Origin: Panagrolaimus kolymaensis | Lineage: Eukaryota > Nematoda > Chromadorea > Rhabditida > Panagrolaimidae | NCBI GenBank assembly: GCA_028622995.1 | Contig: JAJQJQ010000048.1 | Coordinates: forward strand, 1,922,001-1,986,000 | DNA length: 64,000 nt | Direction: 5' to 3' | Shown here: in pieces, positions 10,217 through 22,393 of the stretch | Position numbering within the stretch: the first letter of the stretch is position 1 | Layout of the letters: each line of letters opens with the position of its first letter | Position numbers and translations under genes: made by a program | Notes under the pieces: model-generated | The model's database searches: none | The model's input: only the letters and a program-made list of their open reading frames with translations | Told to the model about the DNA's origin: nothing

Positions 10217-13200
10217 TTAAAATATGTTTTTATGAAAAGCTTTTAAATAAATCCTTGCACCTTTATATCCATCTGCTGGTTCTGCAAAAATCAGTGTGAC
10301 ATTTGTTGAAAAATATTCAACCATTTGATTTACGGCAGTCAACCTATAAAAAAGGATTTTTAATTGAAAATAAAGTTTTTTTTCGCAACATACATTGTAA
10401 TATTTCCCTTTGCGTCTTGGAAACCCAATGTTCCATTTTGAGAAACATCATAATCCCGTACAGTGAATTGAACAAAAATATTTTGAATATTATAAACAAT
10501 GGGATCAAGACCTTCCCAATTTGGATCAAATGCAATTAAACTTCCATAATAGTTTGTTTCAAGCAAAGATAAACATGGAGATGTAATTGATATACCTTGA
10601 AAAAGAAGGATAAAAACTAGAAAAAGAAAGAAGAAAAAAGATAGTAGGGTAAAATGTTTGTTTTTCTTAATAAACTTAAGTACTATTTTTTTCTGTTCGA
10701 TAAAAAAAATTTTTAAGCGGGGTGTAAATTAATTAAACTTTAGTAGATTGAAAATTGATATTTCGGTAGCTACCGAGTTTAGAGGGAAAAATTTGATGGA
10801 AAATGCTTACATGTTTTAAAAGGTTAAAAGGGGACGAATTGAGTATTAATTTTTTAAATTCTATTTTTCCTCACTTTTATATGAATTAACCGCAGAAGAT
10901 GTATATTCATAACTATCGATATATATGCTCGATTTAGCTGGAATCTTGATAACATAATACGGGGAGTTTAAAACTATAAATTGCCATAGTGAAGCGTTCA
11001 TTGCGCTAAAGTAATTTTTACCATTTCATTATTCCATGAATTAATTAACAAACAAAAAATTTTTAAATGCAACATACTTAAATTCCAATATTTTTGTTTG
11101 TTGATTTAAACCATTAAAAATTTCAATTTTACTTTCATTTGCATTAGTCCATAAAGTTTTAATAACCATTATTTTAAATTGATTAACAATCACCATTTTA
11201 CAAGGACCTTGATCAGTCGAAATCATTGAAATTCTTAAAAAAATTGTTATATTTGAATTTTTTTTTTGCATAGCTCTCTTCTTCCTTTTCAAAATTTTAT
11301 ATACAAAAGCTAAACATTTTAGCCATGCGCTAAAATGATTTTTCTTAAGAAAGTGTGAACCGTGCATTTTACTTTTCTTTATCGGGTTTTATGTAGCGTG
11401 TAGCGCAAAATTATTGAAATCTATTTCAAAAAACAAATTTGATGTGGAACAATAATAATGAAAATTTAGGAAATTTTTGTTAGAAAAAATCGACGTAGGA
11501 AACCCTTTTTTTCGAAATTATGCAGTGTAAAATTTGAAAAATTGCCGGGATCGCGTACCCGGCTGTGGTGACTAACCTAAACTTTACTTTCCCACTGTCA
11601 GACGTATGAAATATAGTATTTTGAAATTTGCAATTTTCAGAAGAAGCTGAAAAAAATATTATTAAATTTTAAACATAGTTCCAAATTAATATGACGCAAT
11701 TTTGTTTTACAAAGTTTAGAATTTTACCTTTCTTAACATTAACATTAATAAGTTCTAAAGGATTTTGAATTATAAAAATCACAAATGATTTTAAATTCAT
11801 ATAATTAATACTAAAATATTAATTTATTTGTATTCATAATTATTTTAAAGCTTAAAGTCATACTCATATTCTTCAAAAATATTAGTTAAATTAAGATCAC
11901 TATAAAATTTAAGGAAAAATGGAAATCCCAAGCCTTTTGAATGGCTAAACTGTAATGTATCATTATTTTGAATTAATTCCTCCGAAATTTCTATAGGTAA
12001 AAGGGCTCTTTCATTTGAATAATATGGATCCAAAGCTTGCCATGGAATATCGTGAGTTAAAGTGATGGTTGGCAATATTTTAAATTCTGCAAAGAAAATT
12101 TTTAAGGAATAATTTATTGTTTTTAAAATCGCATATTATCGGAAATTGTCAAACTTTCAAAACAAGAAATTATAGAAATTTACTATTCTTTCAAAGAAAA
12201 AAAATTAAAGTCTATTTCAGGAGAGAAAAAAATTGTTTCTAATGAAATATTAATAATAAACCAACTTTCATATGCTTGAAATGTTATTTGTAATGCTTCT
12301 ACATTCAACGTTGGACCAGAAGAAAATTCAAAAATTGTTGAAGAATTAGGCTTGATTATTCCAATACCAGTATTACTAGTAGCTAAAATTTTTTTTTATA
12401 TATAATTACTGTTCTTGTTTTAATTTATTTTATTAAATTTACATAAATCCAATATTGTCTGATTGTTTGATCTAATTTTACATATTGAATTCCATTCTAT
12501 ATAACCCGTTAATCTTACCATAATATATTTATCTGGACATTTTTTGTCGATAACAATCTAAAAAAATTTAATTTTCTAAAAACATTTCTTTATTCCTGTT
12601 ATAAATGTAAAAACTTTTAAGACATGTCAGTATTTTTTTAATAAGCTAGACATCATTTTTTTGAATTTCGAAGGTAATTAATTTTAGTGTTACTTACCGT
12701 AAAATTACAATTCATGTTAGCACAATAAAATTTATTATATAAATTCTCATCAATTTCATAAAGATCGAAAATATTTTTTGTATCAATTAGAGTATAAGGA
12801 TATGCATCTTCGCATGATACAATAATTGTAAGATTATTACATTCGCATTCTAAAAAGTAACATAAAAATTTTCAGAAAAACATTTACAAAAAATTATTTC
12901 CTAATGCTAGTGAAAGATAATACATATATACCAAAAATAATAATAAATTCTTACCATAAAATAAAAAATCAATTTTAAATCCTAAAGGAGGAATACTCCC
13001 ATCACTTAAAATATTCCAATATAAATTTTTTGTTGTTCCATTTTCATATGGGCCAAATGCAGTAGTATCTCCAAAATCTGCCATAAAATTTATTAAATTA
13101 TTTTTATCGTCGTCGATTTCAATTATTAATGGATCAGCGAGTTTTTCTATATCTGATACAACCCTCATTGGAATAACGAATAATTGTTGATTTGATGAAA

Positions 13201-14536
13201 TAGTCGTTTTTATATTACAAAAAGCGTTGTTTGGATAAAATGAACTCGACCATGTAAAATAACCATCATGGCTTTGGAAGACACAATTACCATATGTTCG
13301 AATTGGATTCTTTTTAACTATACTTATTAAAGCAGAAAATATAGGTGATTTAGAATTTGCATTTAGAATTATGGTAATATTGTTGTCAACATTATAATAA
13401 GGAAGGTTTTTCTTTGTGTAAATGCTAAAAATATTCGTGGAAGAATTTAGATAATTTTACACACGATTTTAAAAAAAAAATTTATTCAGTTTGTTGTTAG
13501 TATCTAATAGACGGGTGAAAATTGCAGCTGTGGAATTCTTCTGCAGTTATCTAATTTTAGGTTTTGCATATTATTTACAATTTTTATTCTCCGAAGAATC
13601 TTCATTTAGAGACGAACTATAGATATTCTATTCTTTTGAATTAACAAAGCCAGCAATAAATAAACCGAAAGAAGTATTATCCTTCACACAATGAAAAACA
13701 AACTTACTCAGCAGTTATAATATAATCTGAGCTGTTTTTAACGATTACAGTTGCATCAGAAATATCATCCAATGAAGTAAATTTAAATCCATAACTTTGT
13801 GGTGCGATAAATGTCCATGAACATGTTATATTTTTAAGGTTATTTTCAGGTGCATAAATATAAATAATTTCCGATTCGTCAACCAAATTTAAGGGTTGGC
13901 TCATTGTCACAACGCCACAATTATTTTCAACATACTTTTCATAAAAAATATACCCTTGAAAAGCAGAATATTCCCTACCATCGTTAAGAGAAGCATAAAT
14001 ATAAATAAAAACAAGAGATGAGCTAGTGGTATCATAAAAAATTGGACGGCGGTCATCCGATATTTCAAGCTTAATTCTATGATAAATAATTTAATTTAAA
14101 TTTAAAAAAGTTAGTCACTAACTCTTCTGATCCATCTATCATTATAAAATCCCCTTCAGTTACAAAATTCGTAAGAACAATGGTTAAAGACATGGATTCC
14201 TAAATTTTTTGAATTTAAAGATCTTAAGAAATATTTTTTTCTTCAATAAATGGTAATTAAAAAGAAAATTAAAAAAAAGCCTTTTTTGAATGAAATAATT
14301 AAAAGTAATTTAAAGAAACCAACTTTATCAGTAGCGTTGCCAAAAATATTTATGGTGCAATTTTCCATCATTTCTTCGGTTGTAGAATTAGGAAATCCAT
14401 GGGATTCAATAAAAACAATTTCATTTTCATTCAAAATTATTTCTTTTGATGAATCACATATTACTTTTCTATTTTCACTTTCACAAAAACAAAAAAGTAA
14501 ATTTAAACCCAGAAATAAAATATGAAAATCCCACAT
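10217..14536 (-). CDS. Secreted multi-CUB-like domain protein
   Basis: Fourteen exons join in consistent phases to give 834 aa: 14324-14536, 14123-14199, 13708-14076, 12955-13424, 12698-12849, 12443-12557, 12266-12382, 11864-12086, 11728-11810, 11577-11646, 11078-11233, 10875-11005, 10394-10595 and 10217-10343. Residues 1-20 form a signal peptide. CUB-like features follow: a start resembling xSPxxPNS...NCTLxIFG, a segment ending FWNxLSDGSI-x-GFK (near 360), SKIEIFNG (near 660), and a C-terminal DGYKGARIYLKAFH. Many NxT/S sites suggest glycosylation. The protein is probably extracellular and binds ligand; nematode CUB-like proteins are often intestinal or infection-induced (family knowledge). 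It has one intron (about 10596-10874) that the paralogue at 26600-30768 lacks. The first donor (GTTGGT) is weak. The domain call is by pattern only. Confidence 0.72.
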
Positions 14537-15308
14537 CGATAAGTTTCAATTTTAGTTAAATGAAGTCAATTATTTTTGACAGGTTTTTCATTGAACTTCA
14601 AACTATTTTTTTTGAAGAGAAACTAAGGCGATTAAAACGGATTTATTATAACACTATAAGTATAAGAAAAAAAAACTAGAGCATTTTTTCTAAGAACATA
14701 ATGCCTTCTTAATACAGGTGAAAGAAATAACCTCGCTTTTTAGTTCCATTTCATATTTATTTGAAAGGTTATTTTGCTTCGTTTGGTAAAGGCTCTTCTT
14801 CATTTATCTTATAATCTAAAAAAATTTTGAATTTAACAACACATTTGAAAAGTTTGATCTTTTTCAAAAAGATTTTCAAAGTAAACTCTAATTCTAAGAT
14901 TGAAATTAATTCCATTTAGACTCAGCAGAGTAAAGTCTTAAAGTGCATACTCAAAAAAATCTCAGAATATAAGAATTTTTATTGCCGTTGTGGATTTTTC
15001 GAAAGCTTTTTAAGAAAAATTTTTTTGTTGCACAACACATTCAGCATAAATAAAAAATTTTTTTATCTCATAGTACCTGTTTGATTATCTTTTTTGAGAT
15101 ATTTAAAAAAAACTTTGACAGAAGATTAAAATACTCTTCAGAGATGGCGTTTTTTGTTTAAAAATTAATAAAATTAAAAAAACATCAAAAAAAATTTCCT
15201 CTATCCCGCCTTTTTTGGCGAATTGTTTTTAAATGACAAACTTTATTTTTTCCCTTAATTAATAAATCAGCTGCTCTACTTTCTTAATTATTATTTTTAA
15301 ATCTGTTA
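14537..15308. other. Intergenic, divergent promoter region
   Basis: Lies between a minus-strand multi-CUB gene and a plus-strand F-box-like gene, so it should hold both promoters. The GGCGATTAAAAC block near 14630 resembles one upstream of the paralogue at 9728. Nothing else is recognised. Confidence 0.45.
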
Positions 15309-16115
15309 ATGACTTCCAGTTATACTAAAATGGACCAAAGGTTATTGCCATCACCATTAATTCGATATATTCTTAAAAATGCTTCAATTTCTGTGAGGCT
15401 AAAATTATTTCAAAGCTGTAAACAATTACAAAATTTGTTGAAAGCAATTTATGGATTTCATGTTGACAAACTTGTGATCGTCCATTATTCTTCAGTTCCA
15501 TATAATCCATTATCACTCTGTCAAGATGGAATTAAAGCTGAATTTAAACGTGATGACAAGAATCTCAAAAGATCTCGAAAGTTAAAACTTAGAAAAAGTT
15601 TGCTTATTTGGCCCATGGATACTATTCAGATTTATGAACTTTTTATGAAATTGGATTTAAATTTTGTTCAAGAAATAATTATTAATCGATCATATTCTTG
15701 CTTGTTGTCTATATTGCCAATTGAGGGGGATGGAAGAGATAACTTTGATGTTTTAACATATATTCTTTTAGAATGTCCAAGTTTGAAGAAATTAAGGTTA
15801 GTGGAACTTATATTGCAAAAATGAAGCTATTAACTTTCTTCTTTTTTTAGCTTGCCTTATCATCAACCAAGCAACTCAATTATTTTTGCAATTTCTTCCA
15901 ATATTCAAAGAAAAACAAAACTGGATAATTTAAATTTAACAATGATTTTGAAAGATATTGAACCTATCATAATTGCTAATTTTATTAGCAAATTTGTAGA
16001 TTCGAATGGAAGTGCTCGATTTTCTTTTGAAATTGTTCTTCCAGAAGAATATGAAAACTCTGTTCATTCTTCGTTAAGAAATCCGATGACAAATATAATT
16101 ATTGATTCTTTTTAG
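15309..16115 (+). CDS. F-box-like protein (nematode family)
   Basis: Two exons (15309-15796 and 15851-16115) join across a 54-bp intron in phase 2 to give 250 aa. A second ATG lies at 15330. Near the N-terminus, LPSPLIRYILKNASISVRLK followed by FQSCKQLQNLL has the spacing of an F-box: a Leu-Pro start, a hydrophobic helix, then a cysteine-containing helix. It matches the conserved segment PSPLIRYFI...KLQQTCKYF in the neighbour at 16607-18880. F-box proteins link substrates to SCF ubiquitin ligases (family knowledge). The rest of the protein, with repeated Leu-rich blocks such as ECPSLKKL, resembles the LRR-like C-terminus common in this class. It lacks the N-terminal helical region present in the neighbour. 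The similarity is weak, so F-box-like is a cautious label. Confidence 0.65.
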
Positions 16116-16606
16116 AATCTTTAAATAAAATGAACTCATTTCTTTATTTTTTTGTTTGTTTAAGTTTTTTTCTTATTTTTGCAACCCGGTTAATATACAT
16201 GAATGTGTAATTTTTATTCAAAAAATAAAATATATTTTTCAAGAAAACTATGAAAAACAAAAGTTCGCTGCTTTGCCGTTTTATTTAGTGCTTTTGAGAT
16301 TGTTTTTCAAAGAAAGAAATAAAAAATAATAACAAAGCGGTCGGCGCATATTCAACAGTTGCGGTTGCTGCGTTTTTGGCAAAGCCAAACAACAAAAGGA
16401 AAAAATGAGGCAGGCAAAGCAAGTATTCGAACTGGATCAATAAAAAAAATCCAAATCGAATTTGCCTGTTGTTTCTTATGCATTAAAAAAGTTTTTCTTT
16501 GAAAGAAATCGCTTTTTTTTAGATTTTATTTGTTTTTGACTCTAATTTTTTTAGTGCTAATTATTTATTAAAAAAAATTATTCTCTTTAGTTCCAAAAAC
16601 AAAAAA
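16116..16606. other. Intergenic, promoter of the next gene
   Basis: AT-rich, with a slightly GC-richer patch at 16335-16400 (gcggtcggcgcata...gcggttgctgcg). That lies about 200-270 bp upstream of the next ATG and may be regulatory. No gene is seen. Confidence 0.4.
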
Positions 16607-18880
16607 ATGCCTTCAAAAAATAATTCCAAAACCGCGCCAAACTCTGAATACGCCAAAGCCATTCAAAATTTAATTAACGAAGTTAAAAAGCTTAAACCTC
16701 AAAAGCGACTAGATGGAACCAATCCCGAAAAGGCTAAATTATATTCAGATTTTTGTGGAAAATATTTAATGCCAAAATCTTTATGGAATGAAAGAATATG
16801 TTCTGAAAGTGGGAATATTCATTACTATATAAACAAAGAATTTACAGCCAAAATTTATAAAGAAAAAATTTATCATTTTTGTTATAGTCAAAATGAACAA
16901 CATGATGATTTAGCTTTCTTGGATGAAAATTATGTAAGTTCCTTTTTTAATAGTTTTTTCCCACAAAATTTGTCGTTTCTGACTTTAAACGCGTTAAGTA
17001 GAATTTAAAAATCAAGAACTTTGCATTTATATTTAGGTAAAAATTTATTTTTCATGACAAAAATTTTAATGTTCACAAATTATCGTGGCGAAAAACATTT
17101 TAGCACAATTTCTTTCCAGGATAATCGACCAAAACTTTTAAAAGATGGCGATTCATTTCTTATATTCGAAGATGGTTTTGATGGGCTTATAACAAAATAT
17201 AGCGTTGTGATGAAAAAGAACCTACAAAAATTAATGTTTCCTCGATCAAAATTAAGAAAATATTTTATGTGGTTGGAAGAATATACATGTAAGTCCATAA
17301 ATAATATTTGGTGTCAAAATAAAAAAATTCAATTCTCAGGCAGCCCTCTTCCTAAAGAAATAGTTGATCATGTCAAAAAAATGCATTATCTTTACTGGAA
17401 AATTAAAGAAGCTGAAGATAATTTAGAAGAATGGTTAAAATGTTTGCAAGAAGTAGGCGATCGCGAATTTGTTTATCAAAATATTGAAGATCGAATAGGC
17501 CAAAAATTGAGTAACAAATAATTATGGAAATTATATATTTCTTACCTTCGAGAAACGGATAAAAAAGAAATGTTGCAAGTTTATTCAAAATATTGTAGAT
17601 TTTTTTTGGATGATTTTGAAATGAAAAAAGAATATAAAAATGCAACCGAAAAATATGGACCTGTTTATGTTCGATGGAAAAATTTATTTGATTTTGAACT
17701 TTTTGCTCCTTTGTTGAGTGAACCACCAACTTTTTCAAATGACGAAGAAGATGAGGAATTACTTTGCATTTTTGAATATCCATTATTTCATGATTTCCCA
17801 AAAAACTTGAGCAATTGTAATTTGCAAATTTGGACTTTGCCATCTCCTTTAATTCGTTATTTTATTACCTCCTCTCGACCTTTGATTTATGCAAAACTTC
17901 AACAAACTTGCAAATATTTTTTTATTAAAAAACCAAAATTTTATTGTCATAGATTTTATTTGAACGATTACAATGAAAATGATAATAATCAAAGTCTAAT
18001 ATTCTCAGAGCAATCATTGAATTTAACAGCCAAAACTCCGCGAAAAATGTTAAAAAAGTTTGAAAATAAAAAATTAATTATTACTAATTCATTTTCTTGG
18101 GGAGATTATAAAAATAATTTAAGTTTATCTAATTTTATTCAAAATTATATTTATGAATTCGATGTAAAATATTTACTTATTTGCAAGCAAAATATCACAG
18201 GAAAAGAATTAAAATTTATGATTGGTCGAGGAAATGTTGAATCTTTCACTTTTTATAAATCTAACCTTTATTGGCAGAATTGGGTTTTAGAAGATATATT
18301 AATGTTGCTTCCAAATATTCGAATGTTTCAGTAAGTTTTTGGAGTTTACCATAAAATTAGATCATAATTAAATTAATTGTTTAAAAAAACAACAAAATTT
18401 TTGGTGAAAAAAATAGCTAAAATCAATAAAATTTGAACAAAATTTAAAAATATAAAATTTAGTGGAAAAGCTTCTTTAAATTTTTACGTTGTTTCGTCCA
18501 AAAATTTGATTATTTTTTATTTTCAGCCTTCAACTTACCCATGGTGAGCATTTACCAATGAGAAATAATTTATCTTCCATGGAAATATTTAATAGTCCAT
18601 TTATTGAATTTTATATTAACGGCGTTGACGTGCGAGACTTTGATGTTTTTGATTTTTTTAATTTTATACATGTAATCTTTTAAAAAAGTTTTTTTATACT
18701 AAAATAGAAAACTTTGTTATTTTTTAGATTTATGCTGCCCCATATTCCGAATTTAAAATTTATTTCCATTCAGATTGTGATGAAGCATGGCTTATGAGTT
18801 TATGGAAATTTTCGAAAAAGGTTATGAATAAATGGAAACCATTGGAAGAAAAACCTGATATTTGGTTTTCTATTAATTAA
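16607..18880 (+). CDS. Helical-repeat plus F-box-like protein
   Basis: Exons are 16607-16933, 17120-17288, 17340-18330 (internally interrupted), 18527-18671 and 18728-18880. The N-terminal part (FCGKYLMPKSLWNERI; later LWKLYISYLRE, MLQVYSKYCRFFLDDFEMKK, EYKNATEKYGPVYVRWKNL) looks like paired helices of the HAT/TPR kind. The F-box-like motif LPSPLIRYFI...LQQTCKYFF follows. The C-terminal exon begins IYAAPYSEFKIYF, a module also found alone at 45037, 48357 and 53488. An in-frame TAA lies at 17519-17521; the paralogue at 24097 reads AAA there. A 42-bp GT-AG intron (17511-17552) would remove it and keep frame, deleting 14 codons. Without that intron this is either two genes or a recent pseudogene. 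HAT-like and F-box-like are pattern-based calls. Confidence 0.6.
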
Positions 18881-19655
18881 GAATGATTTTTTTTTCAATA
18901 AAGTTTAGCGACTTTTTTTATTGTTTCCAGTAAATCGTTTTTTTTCTTTCTTAATTTTTACTTGATTTTACGTTTCCAAAAATCCTGGTAAATAAAAGGT
19001 TGAATAGTTTTTTGCAAAATTCAGAAAAAAAAGAAAGAATTAATCAAAAATAAAGGGTCTTAACATATCCAAAATTTTTATTTTATAAAAACCTAAAAAA
19101 AGTTTAGATTGTTTTATCGATTATTATTTTATATTCTCAACAAATCAATGTAAATAATTTAATGTATTTCTTTTTTCAAGAAAAAAAAGAAGGAAAATCT
19201 GTCATTTTTTATGATTAATTATTATTAATCATTTGTCTTTCCTCTTTTTCTTTCCTTTTTTTGAACTCCAAAGGCGCCTTCTTTTGCTGTCTTTTGCTTG
19301 CTAGCAAAAAATAAAAAAATGTGCAGCTGCAAAACTTTTCGATAGCGATAGAGAGTGTTTTCTTTTTTTTAAAGGAAGAATTACTTTTAGATAAAACTTT
19401 TCATTCATCGAGGCACATTGGAAGTATTATATTTCAAAGAAGCCTAATCTTTTTTCTCTCACGTATGCCAAGCAAAAAAAAAAGAAGATACATATTTATT
19501 TCTTTAAAGCAAAATAAATAAATAGATGCATTTCTTTTAATTGCATGCATCTTTTTTTTATTGATTTCATGTCTGACTTAAAAACCCCATCACTTCTGTT
19601 TTTGTTTTTTATTTAAATAAATTTAAAAATTGTAATTTTTAAATAAATAAAATAA
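18881..19655. other. Intergenic, nothing recognised
   Basis: 3' flank of the F-box-like gene and promoter of the small gene at 19656. An open frame at 19321-19521 has no supporting feature. Confidence 0.45.
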
Positions 19656-20002
19656 ATGGGAGCTTCACAGAGTTCATCTACGCCGCCAAAACCAAAGCAG
19701 AAAGTCGAGTAAGCTTAGAATTTTTTTAAAAGTCCATAAAAATTTTACAATTTTTTCTTTAAAATTTCACTTTTTTTTGCTTTGATTAAATTTGAAATAA
19801 TTACTAAAATTTTATTTATTTTTTCAGTGTTAGTCAAGATTGGAATGAATACGTGGATTTAATGAATGAACGAGATCGACTTAGAAAACTACGAGAAATT
19901 GCAATACAAAAAAGGCAACATTCAGAAAAGGAGCGCTACGATTATTTGCTTGCAGTGAATAGGGAAAAACTTGCAACAAATCCCAATGGAGCATGGGCGT
20001 AA
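19656..20002 (+). CDS. Small charged protein, possible N-myristoylation
   Basis: Two exons (19656-19708 and 19828-20002), joined in phase 2 across a GTAAGC...TTTTCAG intron, encode 75 aa. The protein starts MGASQSSSTPPKPKQKV. Gly2 with small/polar residues and Ser6 fits the N-myristoylation consensus, and the following lysines would help membrane binding. The second exon encodes a highly charged, probably helical segment (DWNEYVDLMNERDRLRKLRE, then IAIQKRQHSEKERYDYLLAV). There is no signal peptide or membrane segment. I do not recognise the family. The clean splice sites, balanced composition and stop soon after a conserved-looking end support a real gene. It is easily missed because each exon is so short. 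Confidence 0.68.
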
Positions 20003-20498
20003 TAAAACTGTTACTTTTTTTATTTATTTTTTTTCGCACTTACTTTGCTGAAATATGGTATATTCCATACAAAAATTTCGGCTGACGTGGATTTATTATT
20101 TATTGCTGATTAATTAAACTTTGTAAAAATTTTTGCTTTCTTTATTTTTATTATTTAACAAACAAAACAACGCTTTTTGTCACGTTTTGTAAAGAAAAAA
20201 GGTCAAACTTCGTTAAATTTTAACCAAAAGTCCACATTTTTTTCTACCATTTGATTGTTTGAACTTCTTTTATAATTCTTTTTAGTCTTTTGTCAGACTT
20301 GAAAAAAATTAATTAAAGAATGTTTTTTGCTTTGTTTAAAATTTTAATGTTTTTTTAAACAACGAGCATTTGATAATTGTTATTAAACATAGCCTTACTA
20401 ATTAGTTTTTGTTGGATTCCAATTTCGATTATAAATAAGAAAAATTGTTTAATGTCAAGACAATTTCTTGTTGTTGTGATTTTCATAAAAAAAAAATA
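20003..20498. other. Intergenic, upstream of protease 1
   Basis: Promoter region of the first protease. TTGATAATTG near 20370 contains a GATA-type TGATAA site, and a TATAAATAAG near 20431 could be a TATA element about 65 bp upstream of the ATG. Confidence 0.4.
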
Positions 20499-21669
20499 AT
20501 GGGTTCTTTTTTAAAAGTTTTTCTTTTGGGTTTTATTTGCTTATTGGCTAGTGAAGTTATTCATGCTCAACATAATCTAAAATGTGGTCAAACTCCAATT
20601 CCACCGAATATTCAAACAAAAATTATTGGAGGTCGCCTAGCTAAACCATATTCGTGGCCATGGCAAATCGCATATTGCGTTTATGGATTATTAGGAGCGA
20701 AAAAACGATGCGATTTTGATTGTGGAGGAACTATTATTGGAAATAATTGGATTATGACGGCTGGACATTGCGTTTATAAGCATCAAGCCGAAAATATTCA
20801 AATTTATACTGGAGTTTTTGATGAAGCAAAACAGTAAAAAAAAAAGACGTTTAATTAAAAATTACAAACTTTTTTTAGAAATGAACCCGGTGAAGTTGTG
20901 CATAAAATTAAAGCCATTCATGCCCATCCTCTTTTTTTCCTTAATTCTACAGGAGTAGGATATGATATTGCTTTGCTTGAAGTAAGATATAATTAAAAGT
21001 TGGGTTTAAAAGTTTGAGAAGGAAAAAATACTATTTTTTAAAAATAAAGAAAAGAAATTAACATTTCTTAATTTTCGAGGTTGATAGCTTTTTTTGGGAA
21101 AAAACTTTCTATAAAATTTATAGAAGGTTAGTTCCTCATAAGTTGGTCGATGATTAGGAAATTTTGCACAAAATTATTTATGGTGTTATTTTACAAATTT
21201 TTTTTAGCTTGTTGATCCCATCAAATATGATAATCACACCCAACCTATATGCCTTCCAACTCAAGACTCTTCCACCATTATAGAGCCAAATACAGCATGG
21301 GCAATTGGATGGGGAGTTAAAAATACTTCCATTGGAGTTGCCAGTCACATGCTTCGACAAGTCAATGTTCCATTTGTTAATCTTGAAACTTGTAAAAAAG
21401 AATACAAGGATTTTTATTTTTTGGAAGAACAAATGATTTGCGCTGGCCGAACCGGAAAAAGCCCTTGTCAAGGAGATTCAGGTGGACCTTTAGTTGTTAA
21501 AAATAAAAACAATGCAGCTTGGTTTCAATATGGAATTACTTCATGGGCTTATGGCTGTGCACGCAAAGGATATGCAAATGTATTTTCTCGTGTTACAGCA
21601 TATTGTGATTTTATCGAAACCACTACCAATGGAGCCGTAAAATGTCAAAACCCGGACACATATTTTTAG
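20499..21669 (+). CDS. Secreted S1 (trypsin-family) protease, copy 1
   Basis: Exons 20499-20833, 20879-20981 and 21208-21669 give 299 aa. The first ATG of the frame is at 20445, but the one at 20499 places a clean signal peptide (SFLKVFLLGFICLLASEV) at the N-terminus. A short light chain with one Cys (KCGQTPIPPNI) precedes the activation site K|IIGG, so a trypsin-like enzyme should activate the zymogen. Catalytic His lies in TAGHC, Asp in YDIALLE and Ser in GDSGGP. The residue six before the Ser (chymotrypsin position 189) is Ser (KSPCQGDSGGP), not Asp, predicting a chymotrypsin- or elastase-like preference rather than Arg/Lys. Six further copies and a fragment follow in the window. It is probably a gut or secreted digestive enzyme. 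Confidence 0.93.
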
Positions 21670-22393
21670 TTTATTTTTTTCTTCTTCATATTTTATTTTT
21701 TCATTAAAAATATGAAAAAAAGAAATAAATAATTTCAATAAATTCAAAACAAATTTGTTTTTGCAAAGAGAGAGAAAGAAATATCTGAATTTAAAAAAAA
21801 TGCAAGTTCATCGTTTAAAAAAAAATAAAAAGATAGGTTCAATCTTATAAATATCCGTAGAAAAAGAGTCTTTTCTCATTCCAAAAAACCGGTTTAAAAA
21901 AATAAACTCTGTAGTTCGCAATTCTCATTACTCTAATAAAAATTATGTAGTTATATGTATTAAAATTTTTAATTTTGACGTAGATTGTAAAGAATAAAAA
22001 CAAGCGGTTTCAATCCGCTTCAAACATAAAAAAAATTCTCTTCGAAATTTCATAGAAACGATAAATTTACAATAAATACCCAAAGAATCAAAAACTTTTT
22101 TTGCCTTTCCTTTGTTTTTTTTCTTGAGTTTTCTTAAATTTCTTTTATTTTATTTAAGAAAAAAAAATCTGACATATAAAAAATTAAATAATAAAAGAAA
22201 TTCTTTGAATAGATCTTTGTTATATTTTTTTCTTTTACCAATTAACATTCATAAATTTTAATCGCGAATAATAAAAAGAATATAATTGGCTTTTATTCTT
22301 CAATTTCTCAAATTGGCTATTAAATTATTAGACTATAAAAATAAATCAAATTTTTTAATCTTAAATCATTCTTGAGGCTTACGAGAAATAATA
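21670..22393. other. Intergenic between proteases 1 and 2
   Basis: Contains an AATAAA-like signal near 21722 for copy 1, and the palindromic candidate element at 22003-22020 upstream of copy 2. No gene is seen. Confidence 0.5.
22003..22020. promoter_or_regulatory. Palindromic AAGCGG-N6/7-CCGCTT upstream of protease 2
   Basis: AAGCGGTTTCAATCCGCTT is an inverted repeat about 375-390 bp upstream of the copy-2 ATG. Similar CGG...TGAA...CCG blocks lie about 400 bp upstream of copies 3, 4 and 5 (near 32930-32950, 34864-34876 and 37180-37193). The shared position suggests a distal control element; its function is unknown. Confidence 0.4.

Noticed and set aside
17080..17843. Long minus-strand frames under the F-box-like gene
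   Set aside because: They are antisense shadows of exons whose plus-strand frame is conserved with the copy at 24097.
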